DNA of 64,000 nt from Aureococcus anophagefferens (Eukaryota; Sar; Pelagophyceae; Pelagomonadales; Pelagomonadaceae): the NCBI RefSeq assembly GCF_000186865.1, contig NW_008705585.1:239862-303861 (forward strand), written 5' to 3'. How positions within the stretch are numbered: position 1 is the stretch's first letter; each line of letters starts with the position of its first letter. Position numbers and translations under genes: made by a program. This document shows, piece by piece, positions 9,118 to 20,100 of the stretch. The notes beneath the pieces are model-generated. The model worked only from the letters and a program-made list of their open reading frames with translations, was not told the origin of the DNA and searched no databases.

Positions 9118-10347
9118 TTAGGCGAAGGGGTTCGACGCGGAGTACTGGGGCGGCGCGTCGCCGGGCGGCGGCGGCGGCTCCTGGGCGTAGACCGCGGGCT
9201 CGGCGAGGGGCTCGCCCGCGTAGGCCGGCGGCGCCTCCGGGAGGGGCTCGACGAGGGGCTCGACGAGGGGCGCGGCCGTCGCCGCCGGGAGCACCGTCGC
9301 GTCGTCGAATTTCATGGGCGGCGCGACGGGCTCGTTGATGAGGTCGTCGTGGTAGTTGGGCGCGGCGCCGTCGAGCGCGCGGAGCGCGGACAGGAGGCGC
9401 GCCGCGGGCCCGCGCGGCGGCACGTCGCCCGCGAGCACCTGGCGCGCGCGGACGCCCGGGAAGGCGTAGTGGCGCTCGTTGACGCTGTTGCGCTCGTTGA
9501 TCACCGTGCCCTCGATGGAGATGCCGGCGAAGAGGCCCTTGGAGATGGAGTAGGTGTAGATGGGCGCCAGGTTGTCGAGCGTCATCGACGCCGCGCCTTC
9601 CCGCGACGCGCCGACGGGTCCCGCGACGGCGCCGATCTGGCCGCCCAGCGAGAAGGCGCCGCCGCCGGAGAAGGACTGGAGCGCCCGGTCGTCGTTGAGC
9701 ACGATCAGAAAATCCGCGACCTGCGCGCCGAACTGGAAGCCGACGGACGCGCCGACGGTGCCGATCGCCGAAGGGCCGGACCACGACCCGTCGCCGAGCC
9801 GCGCGACGACGCAGCCCGTGCCGAAGCGCGCGCTCAGCGCGAAGCCCGCCTTCGTCACGCGGAGAAACGCCAGGCCCCGCGCGCGGCGGAGCACGTGCGT
9901 CGGCGGGCCCGTCGTGGGAGACGCGAGCATCTTCGCCAAAATCCGCTCGGCCTTGTCGCACTCCTCGTCCAGTCGAAAGTTCACGAGGCCGCTGCCCAGG
10001 TCGCCCTGGGCCGTCGCGACGCGCCGCTCGACGTCGACGAGCAGGGGCCGCGCCGGGTGGCCGCGGATGGCGCTGATGCAGTCGCGGTAGCCGCCCGTGC
10101 GCCGGCCGCCGACCCCTACCACGCGGTCGTTCAGGAGCAGGCCCTTGGCGCTCGCCTCGCCGCCGGCGACGAGCGCACTCACCATGCCCTCGCCGCCGTA
10201 GTCCGACACGGTCATGCCCAGGGCCTGCGCGTTGAACTCGAAGGTGAGCACCTGGGCGCGGCCCGTCTCCTTGCCCTGGACGCCGCGGGCCAGGTCCTCG
10301 GCGCCGGCCTTGACCGAGTCGCCCACCTTCTTGAACCACGCCTCCAT
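9118..10347 (-). CDS. PDZ-like plus SYLF (Ysc84) lipid-binding protein with a C-terminal NPF motif
   Basis: The protein has 409 residues. An N-terminal amphipathic start (MEAWFKKVGDSVKAG) is followed by a PDZ-like domain (about 32-105: FNAQALGMTVSDYGG...GLLLNDRVVGVGG). A SYLF domain follows (about 145-280: RRARGLAFLRVTKAGF, WSGPSAIGTVGASVGFQFGA, ADFLIVLNDDRALQSF, GGQIGAVAGPVG). SYLF domains bind phosphoinositide membranes and, in Ysc84/SH3YL1, link to actin. The tail is Pro/Glu-rich and ends SNPFA; an NPF tripeptide is the classic EH-domain ligand of endocytic adaptors. A role in endocytosis or membrane-actin coupling follows from the families. The PDZ assignment is less certain than SYLF. 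Confidence 0.82.
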   Translation of the reverse strand: MEAWFKKVGDSVKAGAEDLARGVQGKETGRAQVLTFEFNAQALGMTVSDYGGEGMVSALVAGGEASAKGLLLNDRVVGVGGRRTGGYRDCISAIRGHPARPLLVDVERRVATAQGDLGSGLVNFRLDEECDKAERILAKMLASPTTGPPTHVLRRARGLAFLRVTKAGFALSARFGTGCVVARLGDGSWSGPSAIGTVGASVGFQFGAQVADFLIVLNDDRALQSFSGGGAFSLGGQIGAVAGPVGASREGAASMTLDNLAPIYTYSISKGLFAGISIEGTVINERNSVNERHYAFPGVRARQVLAGDVPPRGPAARLLSALRALDGAAPNYHDDLINEPVAPPMKFDDATVLPAATAAPLVEPLVEPLPEAPPAYAGEPLAEPAVYAQEPPPPPGDAPPQYSASNPFA

Positions 10348-10587
10348 GGCTGGGCGGCGGCGCGGTTCCGTGCGGAGGACCTGTCTCCCGGGCGTCGACG
10401 AACGACGGCGGATCCGTGCGGAGGGAGCCGTCTACGCTGGCGCCTCGATCGATGCGCTCGAGCTTTTTTTACCACAAAGGTTTTCGCTCGCCCAAAGGTG
10501 CCGTCTCATTGCCTTTGCTCCCTCGCGCGCTGGAGCGGCCGGGCCCGCTATTCGCACGCCGTAGCAACCCTTTGAACAACGACCGCC

Positions 10588-11931
10588 ATGCGCCGCGACC
10601 CCGTGGACCTCTTCCCCGGCGCCGCCGGTTGCCTCTTCGACACGCTGGGCGCCATGGCCGTGCTCTGGGGCCCCGGCCGCGTGAGCCGGCGCTGGTCCCA
10701 GCTCGCGCGGAACGTCGTCGGCGGCCGGTCCCACGCCGGCGCGGGCCCGGAGGCGGCGGCGCTGCTGGTGGCGTCCGACGAGTGCGAGGACGGCGTGAGC
10801 GAGGTCGCGTGCGCGCTGTCCGTGCTCGCGCGGGGCCTGCCCTGGGCGCCCGAGGCCTGCCTCGTCTTCGTCACGGAGCACTGCCGCGCCATGGCGCCGA
10901 GCCGCGGCGGCCGGTCTTTGGAGGCCGACGTCGCCGCGCGCCTGCCCAAGGAGTGCCTCGTCGTCGTCGCGTCGACGGACGGCGTGCTGGGACCGACGCC
11001 CTCCGGCGAGCTCGCGGAGCTCTGGGACGCCGAGGGCTGCGCCTGCTTGTTATTACGAGCGGGCCTGGGCTGCCGGCCGCCGGCGCTCTGCGTCGTGCCG
11101 GACCGGCCCCGGAAGCCCGCGCGGCCCGACGCGCTGCACGCGACGCAGTCGCTCGTCGCCGGCGGGTTGCGGGACGCGCCGCACCGGTTCCGCGACGCGG
11201 CCGCGGACGCCGCGGCGACGGCCGCGGCGGGGAGCGGCGTGCGCGTCGCCCAGGCCGTGCGCGAGGCCTACGGCACGCCCAAGTTCCGCGGCGCCGCGCA
11301 CCTGAAGGCCGCGTTCGTCGAGCGGTGGTTTGACGCGACGCGCGCGGCGCCCGAGGACCTGCACGTCGTGCTCTGCGGCGACACGTCCACGGCGCGCGCC
11401 GTCGTCGCGTCGCCGTCGGGCCGGGGCGCCCACGGGCCCCTCGTCGGCGGCTGCGTCGCGGGGTCCGACGAGCTTTTGGGAGGCACGGCGCGCGACCTCC
11501 GGCCCGCGGCCGTCGTCGCGCTCTCGCTGCGCGGGGCCGGCGACGCGCGCGCGTCCGCCGCGGCGACGGTCAACGACGGCGCCGGCAAGGTCGCCTACAC
11601 GGACCTCTGCCGCGCGGCGCTCCGCCGCGGCGGCGTCGCGGCGCCGGGCGGCCGCGGCGTGCGGCCCGCGCTCGCCGTCGTCGCGACGTGCGTCGCCCGG
11701 GGGCCACAGTTCCACGGCGGCGAGAGGGACGTCGAAGCCCGCGCGCACGCGGAGCTCCTGGGAGCCGTGCCGCTCGTCGGCTTCCTCGCGAACGGCGAGC
11801 TAGGGCCGCGGAACGCGCCGGCGACGTGGCGCGAGGAGGACGGCGAGAGCGACGGCGAGGGAGCGCCGACGGACTACGCGCTTCACGCGTACACGACGTG
11901 CCTCGGCTTCCTCGGCGGGCGCGCGCGCTGA
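10588..11931 (+). CDS. FIST-domain protein, copy 2
   Basis: The protein has 447 residues and starts MRRDPVDLFPGAAG. The C-terminal FIST_C pattern is clear: CVARGPQFHG, then VPLVGFLANGELGP and HAYTTCLGFLGG. These correspond position by position to copy 1 (CVGRGPALYG, LAGFFANGEIGP). The middle has HVVLCGDTSTARAVV and LVGGCVAGSDELLGG, in line with the glycine-rich segments of this family. The gene is divergent from the SYLF gene (240 bp apart), so the two FIST genes flank it. A sensory or ubiquitin-ligase-linked role is known only from the family name; no F-box is seen. Confidence 0.75.
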   Translation: MRRDPVDLFPGAAGCLFDTLGAMAVLWGPGRVSRRWSQLARNVVGGRSHAGAGPEAAALLVASDECEDGVSEVACALSVLARGLPWAPEACLVFVTEHCRAMAPSRGGRSLEADVAARLPKECLVVVASTDGVLGPTPSGELAELWDAEGCACLLLRAGLGCRPPALCVVPDRPRKPARPDALHATQSLVAGGLRDAPHRFRDAAADAAATAAAGSGVRVAQAVREAYGTPKFRGAAHLKAAFVERWFDATRAAPEDLHVVLCGDTSTARAVVASPSGRGAHGPLVGGCVAGSDELLGGTARDLRPAAVVALSLRGAGDARASAAATVNDGAGKVAYTDLCRAALRRGGVAAPGGRGVRPALAVVATCVARGPQFHGGERDVEARAHAELLGAVPLVGFLANGELGPRNAPATWREEDGESDGEGAPTDYALHAYTTCLGFLGGRAR

Positions 11932-11973
11932 CGGGGCGCCCCTCGCGGCGCTAAGGATCCCGCGTGCCGACGA

Positions 11974-12042
11974 GCCGCGCATCTTAGGGCCCCCAGTTCG
12001 GGAGCTCGCCGCGCATCTTACGACCCCCAGTTCGGGAGCTCG
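11974..12042. repeat. 34-bp tandem duplication of the 3' end of the NAXE gene
   Basis: The words GCCGCGCATCTTA...CCCCAGTTCGGGAGCTC occur at 11974 and 12008. The second copy contains the last codons and stop of the NAXE-like gene (ELPNWGS, TAA); the first is a copy in its 3' flank. Confidence 0.9.
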
Positions 12043-12779
12043 AGGATCTGGGACGCGCCCAGGTAGGGCGGGAGCTCGAGGCCGTACTTCTCGGCGACGC
12101 GCGGCGGCACGAAGCGGCCGCCGACGTAGTGCCTCCCGGCGAAGTGGGAGGCGCACTTCTTCGGCGCCGTCAGCGACACGAGGACGTCCGGCGCGAGCTT
12201 CACGGGCCCCGTGGGCCCGTCCTCGACGTGCCAGCCGCTCGGCGTGTCCACGGAGACGAGGGGCGTCGACGTGCGCTCGAGGTCGCGCAGGATTTCGTCG
12301 AACGGCGCGCGCGGTTCGCCGTAGAAGGAGAAGCCGAAGACGGCGTCGAGGACGACGTCGAAGCCCGCCGTGTCGGGCATGGCGTCCTCCACGGGGATGC
12401 GCAGGTCCTCGCACTGCTTGACGAGGTTGCGGAAGAGCGGCCGGTCCGGGCGCTTCGGGTAGACGACGCGCACGTTCCGCGCGCCGAAGTGCCACAGGTG
12501 CCGCGCGGCCACGAGGCCGTCGCCGCCGTTGTTGCCCGGCCCGGCGACGATCAGGATGCCGTCGGCGGCGGGGTAGGCGTCGCGCACGGCGCAGGCGACG
12601 CTCAGGCCCGCGAGCTCCATGAGCTGGTCGATGCTGAAGCCCGGGCTCTCCATGAGGTCCACGTCCAGCGCGATGGCCGCCTCCTGGCCGAGGAGCGTGA
12701 CGCCCTTGCGCGACGTGAGGGTGCTCATGCCTCGGCACGCGTGGCGCGTGAGGAAGAAGAGGCCGATGGCTTTGCGCAT
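12018..12779 (-). CDS. NAXE: NAD(P)H-hydrate epimerase
   Basis: The family epimerises the R form of hydrated NAD(P)H so that a dehydratase can repair it. Motifs are VAGPGNNGGDGLVAARHL (nucleotide site), DVVLDAVFGFSFYG and SVDTPSGWHVEDG, all canonical for the YjeF_N fold. The N-terminus from 12779 (MRKAIGLFFLTRHACRG) is Arg/Lys-rich and lacks acids, consistent with mitochondrial or plastid import; an in-frame ATG further upstream (near 12836) would add about 20 residues. The length of about 253 residues is normal for NAXE. The gene is divergent from the gene at 12876. Confidence 0.92.
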   Translation of the reverse strand: MRKAIGLFFLTRHACRGMSTLTSRKGVTLLGQEAAIALDVDLMESPGFSIDQLMELAGLSVACAVRDAYPAADGILIVAGPGNNGGDGLVAARHLWHFGARNVRVVYPKRPDRPLFRNLVKQCEDLRIPVEDAMPDTAGFDVVLDAVFGFSFYGEPRAPFDEILRDLERTSTPLVSVDTPSGWHVEDGPTGPVKLAPDVLVSLTAPKKCASHFAGRHYVGGRFVPPRVAEKYGLELPPYLGASQILELPNWGS

Positions 12780-12875
12780 CGATGAGGCGCCTCGCAGGTC
12801 GGAATTGCCACACCAACAATCGGCGAATCGCTTCATCATTGCCCAGAGCTGACGCGACGAGCAATCTCGTCGGGC

Positions 12876-13763
12876 ATGGCACGGCTCGCAATGCGCATCG
12901 TCGCGGTCCTCATAGCCACAACGACAGCGCTGTCGCCGCGCACGGACCACCCGCGACGCCGCGCCACCGCCGCGATCCCGCAGAACAGCTGCGACCGCCG
13001 CGGCTTCGGCGCCCTGGTCGTCGCCGCGCCCGTCGCGGCGGCGAGCCGCGCCGCCGCCGCGGACCAGTACTACGACTCGCGGCCGCAGCTCGACGAGGTC
13101 GCCGGCCTCGTCGTGCTGCGCGTGGCGCAGGTCGCGGACTTCCAGGAGAAGCTGCTCCGCGAGGTCGCCAAGGGCACGGACCTCGGCGTGCCCGTGACGC
13201 CGCAGCAGTTCATCTTCGGCACGGAGCTGCTGCTGCGCAACTCGAACATCGACGGCAACATCAAGCTCATGATCAAGAGCGAGGTGCCGCGGGACTCCAA
13301 GGAGCTCGCCATCGCGCGCGCGCCCGTCGTCATGAACGATCTGACGGCGATCACGGACCGCGCGAAACAAGTGCGGACGCCGCTCCTCTCCGGGCGCGAC
13401 GCGTCGGACATCGCGGACCTCTACGCCCAGTTCCGGCGCGACCTGCTACTCCTCTTCGCGACGCTGCCGCCGGACCTGCAGAAGCGCTACAGCGGCTACG
13501 CGGACGCGCTCCTCGCCTACGAGAAGGACCTGAGCAAGAACTGCAAGGGCGGCGCGTCCGGCGGCTGCCTCGAGGAGGAGGCGCCGGAGGCGCCGCCGGC
13601 CGGCGGCGACGCGCGGCCCAAGGCCGGCGCCGCGCCCAAGGCCCTCGAGGCCGCGCTCGCGGCGCCCGCCGAGGCCGCGCCGCCGCCGCCGCCGGAGCCG
13701 TGGTCGCCGCCGCCCTACAAGCCCGCGCGGGGGTCCTTCGCGGACATGGCGTCGAGGTACTAA
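12876..13763 (+). CDS. Predicted thylakoid-lumen protein with a Tat-type transfer signal
   Basis: The N-terminus is multipartite. A hydrophobic signal-like segment (MRIVAVLIATTTALS) is followed by a basic stretch, then DRRGFGALVVAAPVAAASRAAAA, a twin-arginine motif plus hydrophobic core ending AxA before DQYYDSR. This arrangement fits targeting through the ER and plastid envelopes of a secondary plastid and then Tat transfer to the thylakoid lumen. The mature part is helical (VADFQEKLLREVAKG, FIFGTELLLRNSNIDGNIKLMI), followed by a Pro/Ala-rich tail. No named family is recognised; a photosystem-associated lumenal protein is possible. The 3' neighbour is convergent. Confidence 0.7.
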   Translation: MARLAMRIVAVLIATTTALSPRTDHPRRRATAAIPQNSCDRRGFGALVVAAPVAAASRAAAADQYYDSRPQLDEVAGLVVLRVAQVADFQEKLLREVAKGTDLGVPVTPQQFIFGTELLLRNSNIDGNIKLMIKSEVPRDSKELAIARAPVVMNDLTAITDRAKQVRTPLLSGRDASDIADLYAQFRRDLLLLFATLPPDLQKRYSGYADALLAYEKDLSKNCKGGASGGCLEEEAPEAPPAGGDARPKAGAAPKALEAALAAPAEAAPPPPPEPWSPPPYKPARGSFADMASRY

Positions 13764-14108
13764 ACACTCTGCGGAACTTTGAAGCTTAAGGTGGCGCTGC
13801 CGGACGAGCGCCCGGGCCCCGTCCCGGCTGACCGACGCCGGCGGCGCCGCGTGACCGCCGGCATCCCGCCGACGAGCTCCCGAGTAAAAAAAAAAGGAAG
13901 AAAGGGTGTTAATCGTCTGGTGAATTGGATTGGTGGTGCAGAGAAGCGGACTGTGGTGAATCTGTGGTGTCCAATGAATTGGGGGGATTCGTGCTGAATT
14001 GTGGTGTTCAGTATGCAAATTGGGGGTGTCGTTGCGGGCGTCCTCTTCGGGGCCGATTGGTGCTGCATTCGTGTGTGTGTGAGTCTGAATTGGTCGCGTG
14101 TGCGGGGT
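13764..14108. other. Intergenic spacer between convergent genes
   Basis: These 345 bases are T/G-richer than the surroundings, with an A10 run near 13885 and words like GAATTGGTG repeated loosely. No gene, RNA or clear repeat is seen; it probably holds the two 3' ends and polyadenylation signals. Confidence 0.6.
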
Positions 14109-17100
14109 CTAGTGGAGGTGGATGTCGATGGCGCCGCCGTCCTGGCTGATGTTGGGCATGCGGCCTGCCAGGCCGTGGATGTTGATCTGGCTGCCGTCAC
14201 GTAAAACGACGGCGGTGACGCCGTCGTCGAGGTCGCGGTCCGGGGCGCCGGCCCAGTCGCAGCCGACGCTCGCGTAGGCCGCGCAGCCGTAGTCTGCGTC
14301 CACGGATAGCACCGCGTCGCCGTCGCCGTCCGTCATCTTGTCGAAGTCGAGGACGCAGTCGTCGAAGTCGATGGTCTTGTTGGGCACGGCCTCGACGACG
14401 TGCTTCTGCGCGTCCCAGAGCTCCATGCCGCCGTCGTCGGCGGGCGGAACGGCGCGCTTGAGCGCGCCCGCGCGGCGGATCGCGACGTTGTACGCGGCCT
14501 TGGCGATGGCGACGAGGACCGCGGCGTTCGTGCACGCGTTCACGGCGGCGATGGCGCCGCCGCCGCGGGCGAGCGCGTAGATCTTGAGCGCGAGCTGGGC
14601 CGCGGCGGCCGCGGACGTCGTCGCGACGGCCGCGACGGCCAGGGGCGAGTCGCGGAAGCCGTAGCGCTCGACGGCCGGGCCGCGGGGCCGCCGCTTCCGG
14701 ACGATGCGCGCCTCCCGGAGGAAGCGCCCCGACCCGTCAGCGTCGAAGGCGACGACGGCGTCGACGGCGGGCGCGCGCGGGCGCGACGCGGTCGCGGGCG
14801 ACACGCAGATCTCCGTCTCGCCGTGGTCGTAGGCGACGTCGAGCGCGCCGTCGACGCCGACGTGGACGACGCGGCCCGCGAGCTTCCCGTCGCCGACCTC
14901 GACGCGCGCGCCCGGGCGCAGGGGCCGGTCGCCCTCCTTGCGCTTCTCCGCGCCGACCCTGTCCTTGTCGCGCGCGCGGAGCAGCTCCTCGCGGACGGCG
15001 GGGACCACGGTGCCGTCCTCGAGCTCGACGTCGTAGCGGTCCCGGGGGAAGACGCGCGCCCAGGGCAACACGATGGCGACCTCGAGCTTGGAGGCCGTCG
15101 CGAGCGCGAGCGCGAGCGCCCAGAGCGGGCCGTGCTTCGAGGCCGCGCCCGCGTCCATCGCGCCCCGCCGGCGGACGAGGCGCAGGAGCGCCGGAGCGTT
15201 GGCCAGCGCGTGCGCCGCGAGGAGCGCGGCGGCGAGCGGGAAGAGGGCGGCGTCGCCGTAGGAGTCGCAGGCGAAGAGCACGTCGCAGGCGGAGTCGACG
15301 GCGCCGCCGAGGAGCGCCGCGCGCGCGACGGCCGGGAACGGCACGCGGCGCGGCCCCGCGGGCGCCGCGCGCGGCGCGACGACGACGACGGCGGCGACGG
15401 CCGCGGCGACGAGGATTGCGAGAAGCGGGCAGAGCCCGACGCCGATGCTCGCGACGAGCACGCCGCCGTCGGCGTCGCTCTTCGCGCGGCCCGGGGGCGT
15501 CGTGGGGGGCGGCGTCGGCGCGCCCGTCGCCGTGGGGCTCACCGACGTCGGCGCGCCCGTCGCCGTGGGGCTCGCCGACGTCGGCGCGCCCGTCGCCGTG
15601 GGGCTCACCGACGTCGGCGCCGGGGACGCCGAGGGCGACGCGGAGGACGGCAGGGGCGACGGGAGGAACGTCGGCGCGGACGAGGGCTCGCGGAAGCAGC
15701 GGCTCAGCATCTTCGAGTCCGGCACGGACGGCTCGGAGGACCCGGCGGCGTTGACCGCGACGATGGCGATGTTGACCCGCACCCAGCAGGGGAGCCGGGC
15801 GCCGAGCGTGAACTGGTGCGCCCGCGGCTCGCGGCGGCCGTAGCGCGCGAGGAGCTCCTCCTTGACCCTCGCGAGCTGCTCCTCCGTCGCGTTCGCGAGC
15901 TGCTCCAACCGCGTCGCGAGGCGGCGGCGCGCGTCGTAGGTGTAGAGCGCCGCGGTCGTGACGTTCGTCGAGTTCGTCTCCATGTCGTAGAGCATGAAGC
16001 TCGAGGGCTCGCCGCCGTAGCCGCTGTCGACCCAGGTCACCGCGGACGTGTTGTCGTTGAGCGTGACGTTGACGGGCGCCTCCGGCGGGAGCATCGGGAT
16101 CGTCGGCGCGTTCGACGGCGTCGACGACGTCGGCGGGGAGGACGGCGCGGACGTCGTCGGCGACGGGGACGGCGCGCCGGGGGCGACCGGCGCGGGCGAG
16201 AACGTCGGCGCGCGCGACGGCCACGCGCACAGGTTCGACTCGCCGCCGAAGACGAAGTTGCGGCCGCGGTCGGCCCAGCAGGTCTCGCAGGGCGCCGCGA
16301 GGTAGACGTCGAAGGACGACCGGGGGCACTTGAAGACGAACATGATGGCGCGCGCGGACTGGTCCACGGGGAAGTAGGCGTCGAGGCCGCTGCTCGCGCA
16401 TTGGTCGCAGTCGCCGCAGGCCACGGCGCCCAGGTTGTTCGCGTCCGTCGGGTTGTCGCAGAGGAAGCCCGGTCGGAGCGCCGCGAACGTCGTCGACGAG
16501 ACCGCGCGCGTGCCGTCGCACGACGTCTCCGACGCGTAGACGACGAGATCGTCGCCGCCGACGTAGTCGTCGAACATATCGTCGTCGACGCAGATGGCCT
16601 CGGAGTGCTTCGCGAAGTCCTTCTGCCGGTCGATGTCGAACCAGGTGAAGTAGAACTTGTCGAGGACGACCTCGTCGTCCGTCTCCGAGTCCACGAGCGA
16701 GAACTTGAGCGCCGCCGTCGTGTTGTCGGCGACGTTGATCTGGCCGAAGCTGCCTGATTTGCCCATGTATTCAACGTGCGCCACCGTCAGGCTCCCCGAG
16801 ACGACGAGGTCGACGCCGCGGCCCTCGTGGTAGCCCACGGGCGAGTATCGCAGGACGCCGCCGTCGCCGAGCGTGTCCTCGACGACGTCGGCCGTCTCGA
16901 CGGAGATCTGGAACGCGCCGCCGTTGCAGACGTCCCAGTCCGAGCAAGACGTCGGCGCCGCGGTCTCCGTCGACGGCGCGAGCGTCGACGGCGCGCGCGT
17001 CGTCGGCGCGCCCGTCGGCGGGGCCGTCGGCGCGCCCGTCGGCGCGGTCGACGGCGCCGCGGTCGTCGGCGCGTTCGACGGCGCTATGGTCTTCGTGACG

Positions 17101-20100
17101 ACGGTGCCGACGTCGCAGACCGTCGAGCCCACGAGCGTCTCGTTGTCGAGCACGGCCGCGAGCGTCTGCTCGATGACGTGGGCGTACTGGTAGACGCTGC
17201 CCGCGCCGTCGCCCGAGTACTCGACGAGCTCTTCGGCGAGGACGACGACGGTGACGCGGTACGTCGTCAGGACCGCGGTGTAGTTCGTCACGCACGTGGC
17301 GCCGGCCTCGTCGAGGCGCCGCGCGGCGGCGGCGCTCGCGTTGACGCGCTCGGAGTCGCAGGTGAGGTTCGACACCGCGTCGACGCTGACGCCGACGACG
17401 GCGGCGACGTAGGCCTCGGCGATGACCTCGCCGTCGGCCGTCTGCACGGCGCTGCACGCCGAGTCGCTCGCGTTGATGACCGTCAGGTTCGTCCCGTTGC
17501 CCGCCGCCGCCGTCCAGATGACGTCGATCTCGACCGTCGCCGCGGTGGGCGCGGCCGAGGGCAGGGACGTCGTCGGCGTCGCGGTCGGCGTCGAGGTCGT
17601 GGGCGTCGCGGTCGTCGTTGGCTCGGAACTCGGCCGGTCTAGGCTCGGGTCCCCGTCGTCGTCGTCCGCGGCGGTCGGCGCTGCGCTCGGCGCGGTGCTC
17701 GGCCGCGGCGTCGGCGCCGGCGACGGCGTCGCCGTCGTCGGCGCCGCCGTCGGGTGCGGCGTGTAGGAGACGTCGACGACGCATGAGTCCGACGCGCAGG
17801 TCCCGTCGGCGCACGCGAGCGTCAGCGTGTACGTGTTCACCTCCGCGTCCGCGGAGACGACGACGGAGTGCGACTCGTCGTTGGCGATCGTGTTGCTGGC
17901 GACGACGGCGCCGTCGGACGTCGCGACCGTGACGGTCACGTCCTCGCAGGCCGCCGCGTCGCCGCGGTACTCCCACGAGAGCGCGCACTCGACGCCCGCG
18001 ACGCACGTGAAGAGAGTGCCGACGTCGACGATGCCGACGGAGCAGCCCGTCGGCGCCCAGCTCGGCGACGGCGTCGGCGCGGACGCGGGCTCGACGGAGG
18101 GCGACGCCGTCGGCGCGCGGCTGGGAACCGAGGTCGTCGGCGACACCGTCGTCGGCTCGGGGCTCGGCGGGAACGTGTACGAGACGTCGAAGGTGGCGCT
18201 GTCCGAGGCGCACGTGCCGTCCGAGCACGCGAGCGTGATGTCGTAGGTGCTGACCTCGGCGCTGCCCGGGACGACGATGGTGTGCGACCCGTCGTTGTCG
18301 AGCGCGCTGCCGTCCACGGTGCTGCCGTCGGCGGTGTTGGTGACCGTCGCCACGATCGACGCGCACGACGCGCCGTCGCCCTGGTAGTCCCAGGTCAGCG
18401 TGCACTCGACGCCCGAGACGCACGTCATCGACGAGCCGATGCTCACGACGCTCAGGAAGCAGCCCGTGGGAGCGGCCGTCGGCTCGGGCGTGGGGGCGGG
18501 CGTCGGCTCGGGGCTCGGCTCGGGCGTGGGAGACGGCGTCGGGCGCGGGTGAGGGGAAGGCGTAGGCCTCGGCGTGGGCTCGACGGACGGAGTGGCCGTC
18601 GGCCGATACGACGGCTTGGACGTCGTCGGCGAAAGCGTCGTCGGCTCGGGGCTCGGCGGGAACGTGTACGAGACGTCGAAGGTGGCGCTGTCCGAGGCGC
18701 ACGTGCCGTCCGAGCACGCGAGCGTGATGTCGTACGTGCTGACCTCGGCGCTGCCCGGGACGACGATGGTGTGCGACCCGTCGTTGTCGAGCGCGCTGCC
18801 GTCCACGGTGCTGCCGTCGGCGGTGTTGGTGACCGTCGCCACGATCGACGCGCACGACGCGCCGTCGCCCTGGTAGTCCCAGGTCAGCGTGCACTCGACG
18901 CCCGAGACGCACGTCATCGACGAGCCGATGCTCACGACGCTCAAGAAGCAGCCCGTGGGGGCGAGGCTCGGCGCGGGCGTCGTCGGCGACGGGCTCGGCG
19001 CGGGCGCGGGCGCGGGCGTCGGCGCGGGCGTCGGCGCGGGCGACGTCGGCGTCGGCGCGGGCGTCGGCGCCGCCGTCGTAGGCGCCGGCGCGGGCGCGGC
19101 CGTCGGCGCCGCGGCGGGAACGGCCGTCGGCGCGCCCGACGGCTCGGACGTCGGCGCGGGGGTGTACGAAACGTCGAAGCCGACGCTGTCCGAGGCGCAG
19201 GATCCGTCCGCGCACGCGAGCGTGAACGTGTACGAGCTGACCGCCGCGCTTCCCGGGACGACGTGCGAATGCGAGCCGTCGTTGTCGATGGTCTCGCTCG
19301 CGATGGTGCTCCCATCGCTGGGGTCTTGGACGCTCGCGACGACCGACGTGCACGACGAGCCGTCGCCTCGATAGTCCCAGGTCAAAATGCACGCCACGTT
19401 CGAGACGCACGTCATCGACGTGCCGATGCTGACGACCGTCGGAACGGACGTGGGGACGCTCGACGGGACGGACACGGGGCTCGCGGACGGCGGCGCGCTC
19501 GGGGCCGAGGAGGGCGACGCGCTCGGCGACGCCGAGGGGCACGCTGTCGGTAGGGCCGAGGGCTCGGGCGTTGGTAGGGCCGTGGGCGCGGCCGTCGGAG
19601 CGGCCGTGGGCGCGGCCGTCCCGGGGGGGGTCGGAGCGACCGTGGGGGGGGTGGGCGCGGCCGTCGGAGCGGCCGTCGGAGCGACCGTGGGCGCGGCCGT
19701 CGGAGCGGCCGTCGGAGCGGCCGTGGGCGCGGCCGTCGGAGCGGCCGTGGGCGCGGCCGTCGGCGCGGCCGTCGGCGCTGCCGTGGGCGCTGCCGTCGGC
19801 GCGGCCGTGGGCGCGGCCGTCGGAGCGGCCGTGGGCGCGGCCGTCCCGGGGGGGGTCGGAGCGACCGTGGGCGCGGCCGTCGGAGCGGCCGTCGGAGCGG
19901 CCGTGGGCGCGGCCGTCGGAGCGGCCGTGGGCGCGGCCGTCGGCGCGGCCGTCGGCGCTGCCGTGGGCGCTGCCGTCGGCGCGGCCGTGGGCGCGGCCGT
20001 CGGAGCGGCCGTGGGCGCGGCCGTGGGCGCGGCCGTCGGCGCTGCCGTGGGCGCTGCCGTCGGCGCGGCCGTCGGCGCCACCGAGGGCGAGCACGCTGGG

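Noticed and set aside
14400..16757. 785-residue plus-strand frame, and other 200-1100-residue frames overlapping the giant surface protein
   Set aside because: They are shadow frames: Arg-rich or repetitive, with no start context or domains, while the 14109-22049 frame has signal peptide, vWA and Ig-like modules.
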